Shown here piece by piece: positions 8,638 to 17,451 of a stretch of DNA of 21,322 nucleotides. Source of the DNA: Purshia tridentata (Eukaryota; Streptophyta; Magnoliopsida; Rosales; Rosaceae); assembly GCA_003254885.1 (NCBI GenBank), contig QANT01004513.1, positions 7,912-29,233 of the forward strand, read 5' to 3'. A model generated the notes under the pieces. The model worked only from the letters and a program-made list of their open reading frames with translations. It made no database searches and was not told the origin of the DNA. The position numbers were made by a program, and so were the translations under genes. Numbering within the stretch: position 1 is the stretch's first letter; each line of letters starts with the position of its first letter.

Positions 8638-9122
8638 CCCCCTCTTTTTAAATTCTCTCTCCTCTCCTCTTCCCACGCGAGAACACCCCCCCTCAGCCTC
8701 TCTCCCCTGCGCGACCCCCCACCCCTTTCCGGCCAACCTAGCCCCTCCGGCGACACCTCCCGCCGCCGACACCCCCCACCCCTTTCCAGCTACCTAGCCC
8801 CTCCGGCGACACCTCCCACCGCCGACGAGCCTCCCCAGTTGCATTTCCGGCCAGCCCAGCCCTTCCTACCCACGACCCAGCTCCCTCTCTCTCTCTTCAT
8901 CTCCTACTCTCCTTGTGCGCGCGGCTGGAGCTTCCAGCTCCAGCCATTTTCGGCGACCCCAGGCAGCGAGAATCACACTCCACCCACCGGCCAGCCACCT
9001 CGATGCTCCCCCATGACAGCCAACCGTCCCCCGACGCGAAACGACGCCGGAAAAGCACCCAGCCCGCCGCCATTTGTTCGTCAATTCCGGCCAGATTCCG
9101 GCACCAATCTCCTTGATTTTTG
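8638..9122 (+). other. CT/GC-rich leader region of the LTR
   Basis: After the heat-shock-like array the sequence becomes pyrimidine- and CCGG-rich, unlike all of its surroundings. It contains a duplicated block: CCACCCCTTTCC with CTAGCCCCTCCGGCGACACC near 8720 and 8776, about 56 bp apart. Overlapping frames on both strands are compositional. Corresponding GC-rich leaders follow the array at 17828-18073 and 18454-18960 but align poorly, so this part diverges fast. It ends at TTTTTG|GTGAGT, a good splice-donor match at 9123. Confidence 0.55.
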
Positions 9123-9758
9123 GTGAGTTTCCTCCCTCCTTTCATGGGCTTTCCCTCCCCTATAATTCAGTTGTCCAATTTGGAGAAATTGTGAGAGATT
9201 AAATTTGGGGATTTGAGGCTAAATTCGGGTTTAGCATGGGTGTTTGAAATGGAATCAAATTGTTGGGTGTTTTAGGTAATTTCCGTCATTAGAAACCTCT
9301 AATCGAAGTTTGGAACGAGAAATTTAGGAAATTATTGAGGAAATTGGAAGTTTGGTTGTTAGTGTTTATGCCCATTTCGGAATTTCTAGAAATTCAAGGT
9401 GTTCATGGTAATTTAATTTAAATTGGGCGTGATTTTCACCTTTAGGAACGATCTATTGAGGTTTAGAATAATTGGTTTGAAGGAAATCGGAGAAATGGTG
9501 AGTTTGGGACGAAATTTGGGCGCTTATGGGTTGTCGAAACGACACCTGAACGATCCTCGGTCAAGTTGGTAGAGTGGAGATTAATTGAGGAAATTACCGG
9601 ATTAAAAATAAGCTAGTGGCATGGGTTTTGAGTCGAGAAGGAAATTAAGTTAGGTTATAATTAAATTTAGAATTTTGGAGCGTAAGGCCTAGAATGTGCA
9701 CGTGTTTTTACGATCGTAATTTGAATAGTATTCTAACGTATTGTCGTTCTTGTGTTAG
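9123..9758 (+). other. intron-like stretch in the LTR leader
   Basis: It begins GTGAGT at 9123 and ends TTGTGTTAG at 9758, with AT-rich sequence between a GC-rich leader and a GC-richer island, as plant introns have. The equivalent in the 18074 copy runs 18978-19777 (GTGGGT...GTGTTAG). Within it, 9528-9652 is far better conserved than the rest. No transcript evidence is available from sequence alone. Confidence 0.4.
9528..9652. other. strongly conserved 125-bp block with GTCGAAACGAC stem
   Basis: This block matches 19534-19658 with about nine differences by eye, while flanking sequence needs many gaps and mismatches. It starts with the inverted repeat TTGTCGAAACGACA and contains GATCCTCGGTCAAGTTGGTA and GTGGCATGGGTTTT. 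No frame is maintained. It is a candidate conserved RNA or packaging signal. Confidence 0.5.
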
Positions 9759-9835
9759 GCGACACTCCCGAGTCCAAGGGCGACACTCCCGAGTCCAAGG
9801 ACGATCCATTCAGAGACCAAGGCTAGGCTATCTCT
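9759..9835 (+). other. exon-like island with a 21-bp tandem duplication
   Basis: The 77-bp island lies between a TTAG acceptor-like end and a CT|GTGAGT donor-like site. It contains two copies of a 21-bp unit (GCGACACTCCCGAGTCCAAG plus G) at 9759-9779 and 9780-9800, then GACCAAGGCTAGGCTATCTC. The counterpart at 19778-19842 has one copy of the unit and an extra GATCGCGAC. Both splice-like borders are retained in both copies. Confidence 0.45.
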
Positions 9836-10162
9836 GTGAGTGGACTTCGTTCCCTAAACTATTTTATGAAATTAATGATTTAATTCGTATTTATATTTGG
9901 GTTTTAATTCAGTTTTATTAATTGAGAAATATTATTTGATTCTTGAGTATGAATTGAGACATGAGAAAGTGCTTCCTCATCTCTTTCTAGCCAACCAAGA
10001 AAGTTTTGGTGCAATTTGGACGAATTTTGACTGAGCATGCACTGAAATGATGTTTTCATGCATTCTTAAGACCTAAAGTGGTTCTTTAGGGTTAGCACGC
10101 TAATATCGAGACATGAGAAAGTGCTTCCTCATGTCTTTCTTGCCAACCAAGAAAGTTTTGGT

Positions 10163-10167
10163 GCAAT
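10163..10167. repeat. 5-bp target site duplication, left (GCAAT)
   Basis: It immediately precedes TGTTGAG of the solo LTR and pairs with GAAAT at 11681-11685. Confidence 0.7.
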
Positions 10168-11422
10168 TGTTGAGTGCTCAATTTACACTATTTTTGCATA
10201 CTAACTCCTTAACCTAGAGTGCAAGAACTCGACGTTTTTGTGTCTTTTGCTTTACTTTTGTGTTTTGTAGGTTAAATGAAGCAATGATGAAGAAAGAAGC
10301 CAAAATAGCAAAAATTGGACAATTCTTGATCAAACTAGGAAAACTGAAGAAATCCTGATAGAACTAGGAAAGCTGAAATCTTACTCAAACAAGGAATCCT
10401 AGCCAGACGAAGAAAACCATCAATGTTTAGAGCAAGAAATGAGAAATCCTAGTTGGACTAGGGAAACCTAATCCTATTTGGACTAGAAAAGGGAAATCCT
10501 AGTTGGACTAGGAAAAGTGAAACCCTAATGGTCAAAGTTTCCTAATAGGACCAAGAAATGTATGGTCAAAGTCAAAGGGTTCTAGAAGCTTCTACAAGTG
10601 ATTGGGCCTCAAGACAAGTAGGTAAGGAAGATGGGTGTAAGAGAGGGAGCCGCAAGGGAGAAGCCTTAGGGCTTGGGCACAAGCTTCCTAGCTTGTTGCC
10701 CTAGCCCTAGCCGCCACCCCTCCTTGGGTTTTTCTTATTCTTCTTCTTTTGTTTTTCTTCTTTTGTTTATTAGTTTAGTTTGTTTTTTCTTTCATTATGG
10801 ATTCATTGATTATTTCTTTTTAATGAAAGTTAGTTCTTTTATTTTCGGTTTTATGTTTTAATCACTTTTATGCACTATTAAGTGGATGATGAAACCTCTA
10901 TTATTGATCAATGTTTGAATTATGGTTTCTTGTAATTTATGATGATGGTACTTGCATAAAATCCTATTTTTATTAGAATGGCACTAGTTGTAGATTATTT
11001 TAAGCCTAGCTACCTTAGGGATGAAGCATCTAGTGATTGTTATAAAATTGAATAAGCTTGAAAGGATGACAATTTTAGAAGTAAACAGCAGCCACTTAAG
11101 CAACGGTTGTGATAATAGTATTCATAAGATTACCATCGTGTACATTTGGTTGGAAAGATGGTGTATGTGTTTGACATCTTTACAAATCTTACTGACTCTT
11201 GCATGAGTGATTACCCTAGTTTATCTAGGAACATGCACGTTACCTTGCTAGGGTAGGCCCCATAAGCTCTTAGTACATGCATAAGGAAGGTATAACGCCA
11301 AAGGGAAATAGCCAAAGCTTTTGGTAGTCAAACTTTATATTCGTAGTCTTCTGAAATTGCATGTTATCATATTAGTTGTTCATTGATAGTTGGGTGGAAT
11401 CTGATGCTTAACAATGCCATGA

Positions 11423-11467
<45 letters not shown>

Positions 11468-11680
11468 TGTGTTTAACTTTTTCTCTAAACCCCCTATCTG
11501 TGTGCGTGCGTTTGTGTTTTTAATATGTAAGTTGAGTTGGTTTATTGTTACTAGACCCATTCCCGGTGGGATCGACCTCATACTTTGCAGCTTTTGTTAC
11601 TCTGTAATTCGTACACTTGCAAGTTAAACTTAGAGTTGGAATAAATGTGTAATAATTTTGCTCTAAGAAAACAATCAACA
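10168..11680 (+). mobile_element. solo LTR, 1,513 bp, inside the ~150-bp array
   Basis: It starts TGTTGAGTGCTC and ends AAACAATCAACA, giving TGTTGA/TCAACA terminal inverted repeats. It is flanked by GCAAT (10163-10167) and GAAAT (11681-11685), a 5-bp target duplication with one change. Removing it restores a normal array unit, GGTGCAATTTTGACGAATTT. Near the 3' end, ATTCCCGGTGGGATCGACCT and GTACACTTGCAAGT resemble the ends of plant Athila/Tat-type Gypsy LTRs. No internal domain is present, so it is a solo LTR left by recombination. Short frames inside are chance, one of them made of the TG repeat. Confidence 0.85.
11424..11464. repeat. (TG)n microsatellite
   Basis: About twenty uninterrupted TG units within the solo LTR, followed by imperfect TG/TTTG sequence. 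Confidence 0.95.
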
Positions 11681-11685
11681 GAAAT
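11681..11685. repeat. 5-bp target site duplication, right (GAAAT)
   Basis: It immediately follows TCAACA of the solo LTR and has one C-to-A difference from the left copy. The array consensus supports GCAAT as the original target. Confidence 0.65.
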
Positions 11686-13079
11686 TTTGACGAATTTGGA
11701 TTGAGTATGCACTGAAATGATGTTTTCGTGCATTCTTAACACCTAAAGTCATTCTTTAGGGCTAGCACACTAATCGAGACATGTCTTTCTTGCCAACTAG
11801 GCACGTTTTGATGCAATTTAGATGAAAGTAGACCGAATATGCACCGAAATGACTTTTTAGCTCTTCCTTAACACGAAATGTGCTAGAACGTTAATCTAAG
11901 CATAAGAACGTGCTTCTTGCCAACCGAGCACGTTTTGGTGCAACTTTAACCAAATTGTACAAAGTGTGCACCGAAATGACGTTCCATGCATTCTTAATAC
12001 CTAAAGTGGTTCATTTGGGCTAGAACGCTAATCCAAACAAGAGAAAGTGCTTCCTTATGTCTTTATTGCCAACTGGGCACGTTTTGGTGCAATTGAAAAG
12101 AAATTTTTGTTCTGTCCTAACACAAAATGTGCTTCTTTAAGACTAGAGTGCTAGTCCAAGGTTGAGAAAGTGCATCCCTATGTCTTTCTTGCCAACCGAG
12201 CACGTTTTGTGGCAATGTTAGCTAAATTTGAGTCAATGTTCACTGAATTGACATATTTGTGCATTCTTAACACCTAAAGTAGTTCATTTGGGCTAGAATG
12301 CTAATCCAAATATGAGAAGGTGGCTCCCCATGTGTTTCTTGTCAACCAAGCACGTTTTGGTGCAACTTTAACCAAATTGGACTAAGTGTGCACCGAAATT
12401 ACGTATTCGTGCATTCTTAGCACCTAAAGTGATTCTTTAGGACTTGGCGCTAATCAAGACACGAGAAAGTGCTTCCCCATGTCTTCTTGCCAACCAAGAA
12501 GATTTTGGTGTAACTTTAATCAAATTGGACTCAGTGTGCACCGAAATGATGTTTTTGTGCATTTTTAAGACTTAAAGTGGTTCTTTAGGGTTAGCACACT
12601 AATATCGAGACATGATAAAGTGCTTCCTCATGTCTTTCTTGCCAACCAAGAAAATTTTGCTGCAATTTGAATGAATTTGGACTGAGTATGCACTGAAATG
12701 ATGTTTTCGTGCATTCTAACACTTAAAGTGGTTTTTTAGGGCTAGCACTCTAATTGAGACATGAAAAAGTGCTTCCTTGTGTCTTTCTTGCCAACCGGGC
12801 ACATTTTGATGCAATTTAGACGAAAGTAGACTTAGTATGCACCGAAATGACATTTTAGTTCTTTCTTAATACGAAATGTGCTTCTTGAGGGCTAGAACGT
12901 TAATCCAAGCATGAGAACGTGTTTCTTGCCAATTGAGAACATTTTGGTGCAACTTTAACCAGCTTGTACACTGTGTGTACCGAAATGACGTTCCATGCAT
13001 TCTTAACACCTAAACTGGTCCCAAATAAATTGACTTCCATAGCACTCAAAAAAGATATAAAAACCATATAATAGCATTA

Positions 13080-13322
13080 CTGAAAACGCTATCTCAGCCA
13101 ACATTACAGAAAACCAGCACTATATGATAGCGTTTTTGAAACGCTATTAAATGTTTACTCTTTGATAACATTTTTAAAATGCTATAATTCTTTTTATCTA
13201 TAGCGTTTTGAAAATGGTATTAGTTCATTTTATAGCATTTTTGGAATGTTATTGTATTCCTTTTAAATACCATTTAAAATTTGTCATTGTTGTTTTATAT
13301 AGCTTTTATAAAGTGCTATGAT
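13080..13322. repeat. CACTA subterminal hairpin repeats (ATAGCGTTTT...AACGCTAT)
   Basis: Five imperfect ~22-bp palindromes occur about 35-65 bp apart. They are near 13126-13147 (ATAGCGTTTTTGAAACGCTA), 13164-13186, 13199-13221, 13231-13253 and 13298-13319, with a half-copy AAAACGCTAT near 13083. Arrays of short repeats near both ends are binding sites for the CACTA accessory protein in known En/Spm elements; here this is inferred. Confidence 0.65.
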
Positions 13323-13400
13323 AAGTTCTAAATGTCATTCGGCAGCAATATCTTTTAGTTGATGTCAAGAGTAATTTGGTGCAAAAGAAAAGAAGTAAGA

Positions 13401-13409
13401 TAAAATATA
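13401..13409. repeat. 9-bp target site duplication, left (TAAAATATA)
   Basis: Identical to 13709-13717 and directly abutting the inverted arms of the MITE. Confidence 0.85.
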
Positions 13410-13708
13410 AGCCAAATGACCTTTTTGGTCCCTATACTATGGATGAGTCACACTTTGGTCCCGTCATTTCAATTCATACTTTTTAAGGACCGTGTTTTAT
13501 TAATGTCACAATCAGGTTCAATTTGTCAAAATCGAGATGAAAATTGCCGACGTGGCACCACGTGATTGATTCTAAAGTAGATGATTTTGACTGATTGAGC
13601 CTGATTGCTACATTAATGAAAACATGGTCCTGAAAAAATATAAATTGAAATGACGGGGATCAAAGTGTGACTCGTCCATAGTACAAGGACCAAAAAGGTC
13701 TTTTTGCC
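13410..13708. mobile_element. Mutator-type foldback MITE, 299 bp
   Basis: The left arm GACCTTTTTGGTCC continues through ATGAGTCACACTTTGGTCCC. The right arm is its reverse complement, GACCAAAAAGGTC preceded by TTGAAATGACGGGGATC. The arms pair over roughly 130 bp on each side, leaving a short centre containing GACGTGGCACCACGTG. Perfect 9-bp direct repeats TAAAATATA flank it at 13401-13409 and 13709-13717. A 9-bp duplication with long inverted arms is the mark of Mutator-like elements. It has no coding capacity and sits inside the CACTA remnant, so it is the younger insertion. Confidence 0.9.
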
Positions 13709-13717
13709 TAAAATATA
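13709..13717. repeat. 9-bp target site duplication, right (TAAAATATA)
   Basis: Identical to 13401-13409. Confidence 0.85.
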
Positions 13718-14719
13718 TCATTCAATGACCATTAACATAAATATTGAGTATACACAAAATACGAAGCTTAATTAAGGCTCCATAAGTACACTTACTACTA
13801 GTTTCTCATTTTTCTTTATAAAAACAATGTGCAGGCTCTATATATAGTAACAAAAAGTAGCCACCATGAATTTATATGTCTGTTAATTCTCCTCAAAAGC
13901 AAGCATCCAATAGTCAAGTGTCTCCTAACTGGGGTAAAAAACAAACAAAAATCAATTCAAACTATAAGCAACTAAAACTGATTATATGCTAAACAAAAAT
14001 TCAACGTTTATTTTTCACTTAGAAAAATAGATAGGGTACAGCAGCAATTTCATTTGGCATTTGACCCAAGATCACAAACCAAATGCAGGAAACAATACCA
14101 AGAAGAATATAAGAAGCACAAACTACCAAAGATGTACACCAAGTTTATGTGGTTCACCTCAAACAACCAAAGAGCACCATATTTACTTTGTTCACATAAA
14201 AAACTGCGTCCACAGGAGAAAGAAATTCACTAAACCAATAGAGTAGAAGAAGATTACAACTGAAGAACTTTCTAGTTTCTTATCACACAAAAATGATCTC
14301 TCTCTCACAACCTAGTTACAAAATTCAGTAAAGGCATTTTTGCTGACCAATCAAATACATCAAAGTTTAATATTCTGCATACATAAAGTCATAAAGTACT
14401 AGTCTAGTGGTAAAACAAACAATTCAACCCCAAGTTGCAAAAGCTCAATATAACCCTCCAGCAAAAAAAAAAAATTAGAAAATAAAATAAACTCAAAGCA
14501 TCCATTTTCCTTTCATTGTCCCTTATCTGTTTTATGACATGTGTCATATGCTTAAATGCAATAGTATTTTATCATTTCACACATTGCCACCAAAGCAACA
14601 TCACACATTGGCACATATCACTCCAACACAAACATTCCAAAAAACAAGAAATAGATGACTCACCAAGAATTGAACTTAAAAAGTCTTGAATTTAGATATT
14701 CTTACCTGCATAGCTAATG
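13718..14719. other. AT-rich 3' flank of the CACTA pseudogene, no gene
   Basis: No coding frame with similarity is present. There is a 12-13 base A tract near 14463. It follows a stretch starting CTAGTCTAGTGGTAAAAC that faintly resembles a pol III box A. The rest is AT-rich non-coding sequence of the transposon's 3' side. Confidence 0.45.
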
Positions 14720-14721
14720 TG

Positions 14722-14955
14722 GCATAACAACTTTGTCAGTAGGCCATGCTACTGTACTGCCAAGAGCTTCTTCAATACAGTCATTTCGCATGTAGGCCTC
14801 CATAAAAAAGCTTCAGGTTTCCTTGCTATATCTACCCAAACTCTCATGGCATTAGGTCCAAGAGGAGTATGATGAACAAGCTGTTTTGGATCACTTGAAG
14901 ACCAACGTCCTTCAGCACTATCTCCCCAGATTTAACAACTTACACTTGTTGTTTG
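14722..14955 (-). pseudogene. decayed tandem duplicate of the last CACTA-gene exon
   Basis: On the minus strand it encodes EGRWSSSDPKQLVHH, TPLGPNAMRVWVDIA and EAFLWRPTCEMT, closely matching the exon at 15047-15356. After EMT a 1-base deletion shifts the frame. The shifted frame continues EEALGSTVAWPTDKVVMPH and then a stop. About 10 bp are also missing near the start of the exon (around 14930). Homology extends past the exon into intron-like DNA (ACTCTAG near 14968 versus 15373), so the unit was duplicated at DNA level with an offset of about 390-405 bp. Its residues at several positions (RVWVD, FLWRPT) look more like the usual family sequence than those of the upstream copy. Confidence 0.75.
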
Positions 14956-15046
14956 TGTTAGTATTAACACTCTAGCAACAAGGCAAGTTTAATAAAAATA
15001 TGAATATTAGTTAGTTTTAGATTGATATTTAAATATGTATGATAAT

Positions 15047-17345
15047 TCAATAAAAATAGTATTTTATCGATGGAGGAGAGAGATTTTTTGGTTCACTAGC
15101 TTTTGGAGTCATGTTCATACCAACTTTGTCAGTTGGCCAAGCAACTGAACTACCAATAGCTTCCTCAATATAAGTCATTTCAGATGTAGTCCCCCAAAAA
15201 AAGGCTTCAGATAGCTTGGCTATATCTACCCAAGCTATCATGGCATTAGGCCCAAGAGGAATGTGATGAACTAGGTCTTTTGGATCACTTGAAGACCATC
15301 GTCCCTCAGCAACTATTTCCCCAGATATAGTCCAATCTAACAACTTGCACTGTTTTGTGAGTTACTATTAGCACTCTAGAAATAAACAAGGCAGACTTGG
15401 AATTAGTCACAATATTCTATAAATATGTCCACAATCATATATATATATATATATGTATTTATACACAAGGCAATTAATACAAATAACAACTTTACCAAAG
15501 GAGAAGACTCATTGCCCTATTCTTCAATTTGTTGACCCTAGAAATAAATAAAGTTTGAAATCAATTAGTAAATGAGTCATAAATGTATCCAAACAAAAGA
15601 TGTATTTTTTAGTAAGGAAAGCCAATTTGTTACTTGCCTGAATGTTTTTTGTGCATTAAGACATGGACTAAGTTTGTCAAATTTCTTATCTAGTCCTTCA
15701 TTTCAATTTGTGACTCTTCAAGCTGGGCCATATGCTTGTCCCTAGTTTGCAAGAATGATAATTTAGTGAATTTCATTCCTTTTCCCATTGCTCTAACTCT
15801 TCCATTAACTTCTTGACCAATGACTTTGGATAGAGTATCTTCTTTAACGCTAGTTGTTAGCGAGGATGGTGAAGCACTTTCAGTTGTTTGCAACTTCGCC
15901 AAAAGGATTTGATAAAGATAATATTAGATAAGTATGTACATATTGAAATACCAAGTACAATAAAAAAAAAATTCCATCTATATATAGCATAAGAGAAGAA
16001 TGTTCTTACAATAGTTTCAGCAACTTTTGTGTTCACTGGTTTACCATCTTTTCTTGTGCGTGATTTAATCCAAACTTTAACCGTAGAAATGGAAGATGGG
16101 TTTGTGCTACTATTTCTATAGGAAAAAAATAGAGATATATCAAATTATAGCAATACTGCATAACCCAATAAAAACAAAAATTTGCTACAATGTAAGTAAT
16201 TAAGGATGATATATATGGTAACAGCAAGTCGAGCAATTCCCTTTCGACTGCATGTGTGGGGGATTTTTTTGTGCCTCATTCTTTTGAACTTTTCACTTAT
16301 AGCCTATTTTAAAAATTAATGGACATTGTGATTTATGCTAGAGAGCTCTAATAAGAATATACAAGAGAAATCTAAAAGATACTAGTCAAAAGAAAAAGTC
16401 TAGAAATAGTGTTCTTTTAAAAATAAAATAAAAAGAAGCCATCAAAAATATACTCGTCAAACTTTAACCATTAAAAATAGTATATATTTACTTGAAAAAT
16501 ATACCTTAAATGTTGCACTTGTTTTTGACTTTACAAAAGCCTTCCACTCATCAATATCTTTAATGTTATCAAGTCGAAGCATTAGCCTTGCTTCTTCATT
16601 TGGTGCACTATTTATTTTGTGTACTAATCTTGATTTTGAAACCCTCCAAAGACAACCCATCTCTTGAAATATGTACTGCTTTTGCCAATCCTCCTCAACC
16701 TTGTATCTTGCATACAAGTTATATCAATGAATTGTAGCTTCAGTAAAACTTTATAATTAAGTTCAAAACATATACCATTACACTATTTTCATTTTAGAAT
16801 CTACCTTAATAGATTTCCACAGAATTTCTTTTTTCGCATTGGTAAGCTTCCTCCAATCAGCAAGTGTTACAGGTACATTCTTGCGCATAAGTGGTCCTAC
16901 AAAGGAAGACAAACTTACTGATCCATCTCCATATGGTTGACCTACATTTGTAAATAGAACTTCAACCTGACTATCAACATCCATAGCAATGTTCTTCATT
17001 TTGGTTCGACCTCTCTTTCGTTTTAGTCCTTGATACTTTTGTACAGATGCTATAGCTGAATCTGAGGATGGAGGTGCATCTTGAGGTGCTGCTTGTTGGT
17101 TTATAGGTGTATGTATAGGTTGGATATTAGGTTTTGGAGCAACATTCCTTGATTATGGTATGTGGAGTGATCCCCTACTACGAGTTTCAGGTGAATTAAG
17201 GATTCCTTGTATTGTGAGTGGAGGAAAAAAGTCTTGAGATTCTTGTGGGGTTGTCTGTGTATCCATTTATTGGTAGAAGGTTTGGTTGAGAAGTACCACC
17301 TCCTAAAACATTCTTATTGCGTTTGGACCTAGTCCCACCGGCCAT
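15047..17345 (-). pseudogene. CACTA (Ptta/En/Spm) transposase-associated protein, broken
   Basis: The gene reads right to left in several exons. Exon 1 (17345 to about 16805) starts MAGGTRSKRNKNV and later has KRGRTKMKNIAMD, GQPYGDGSVSLSSFVGPLMR and VPVTLADWRKL. Exon 2 (about 16699-16505) has MGCLWRVSKSRLV and DEWKAFVKSKTSATFK. A short piece near 16246-16213 reads SRKGIARLA. Next comes TVKVWIKSRTRKDGKPVN (16115-16010), then SKVIGQEVNGRVRAMGKG (15893-15687). The last exon (15356-15047) has CKLLDWTISGEIVAEGRW, HHIPLGPNAMIAW and GSSVAWPTDKV. The order matches plant Transposase_24 (Ptta/En/Spm) proteins ending in a DUF8039-like domain. Breaks are a frameshift plus an in-frame TAA around 17150-17210, and a frameshift at about 15690 after which LDKKFDKL continues in another frame. 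Several introns keep GT and AG borders. It is an accessory protein, not the DDE transposase. Confidence 0.8.
15437..15454. repeat. (AT)n microsatellite in a CACTA-gene intron
   Basis: About nine AT units between the exons at 15356 and 15687. Confidence 0.9.
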
Positions 17346-17451
17346 GGTTGCAAAACTTGTAAAAGGGAGAAACCTTTAGTTTTAGTTTGGTGTTCTTAGC
17401 TTGGAAAAAAAAAAACAAAAAAAAAAATCGTAAAAAATGTTTGACTACCTT

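Larger units (their letters stand above)
8258..9952 (+). mobile_element. 5' part of a long TGTAACGACCC-type LTR
   Basis: It starts TGTAACGACCCGTACC at 8258 and aligns along its length with 18074-19940, with small indels. In order it shows a U3-like region with TTGAC motifs, a heat-shock-like palindrome, a CT/GC-rich leader, an intron-like stretch and a 77-bp exon-like island. Homology to the 18074 copy fades around 9950, where the ~150 bp tandem array begins. The LTR 3' part, present at 20740-21185 in the other copy, is not found after the array. There is no gag or pol. Assignment to Del/Tekay chromoviruses rests on LTR start and length only. Confidence 0.75.
9953..13020. repeat. ~150-bp tandem repeat array, interrupted by a solo LTR
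   Basis: Units carry GAGAAAGTGCTTCCTCATG, TCTTTCTTGCCAACC, TTTTGGTGCAA, GCACTGAAATGA and CCTAAAGTGGTTCTTTAGGG in order. The CCAAC anchor recurs at 9991, 10143, 11793, 11920, 12069, 12192, 12342 (TCAAC), 12490, 12642, 12791 and 12929, with spacings of 123-152 bp once the insertion at 10168-11680 is removed. Two subtypes exist: one with ACCTAAAGTGGTTC, the other with ACGAAATGTGCTTC. Blocks starting at 11709 and 12690 match in the same subtype order, which points to a ~981-bp higher-order repeat. The array begins where homology to the LTR copy at 18074 stops. Confidence 0.9.
13021..17451 (-). mobile_element. decayed CACTA (En/Spm-type) DNA transposon remnant
   Basis: The left side has a cluster of hairpin-forming subterminal repeats (13080-13322) as in CACTA ends. 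The interior carries a broken minus-strand gene of the plant Ptta/En/Spm transposase-associated type. A possible terminus, CACTCAAAAAAG at 13043, differs from the usual CACTA start by one base. The right terminus (…TAGTG) is not visible before the LTR start at 17452, so the 5' end of the element is missing or lies beyond the inserted LTRs. No DDE transposase (TNP2-type) gene is present, so the copy is non-autonomous. Confidence 0.65.

Noticed and set aside
8535..9145. Several overlapping frames on both strands
   Set aside because: All arise from the CT/CCGG-rich leader of the LTR, are rich in P, S, R and G, and are not conserved in frame in the copy at 18074.
11427..11627. Frame beginning with alternating C and V residues
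   Set aside because: It is the translated TG microsatellite inside the solo LTR.
14390..14476. Possible SINE with box-A-like CTAGTCTAGTGGTAAAAC and an A tail
   Set aside because: No convincing box B, no clear target duplication, and the body would be only about 75 bp.
16033..16236. Minus-strand frame of 67 codons with hydrophobic stretches
   Set aside because: It overlaps the CACTA exon that reads TVKVWIKSRTRKDGKPVN in a different frame; the hydrophobic run is AT-rich intron.
13021..17451. An autonomous CACTA element
   Set aside because: No TNP2-type DDE transposase is present, the accessory gene has frameshifts and a stop, and only one possible terminus is visible.
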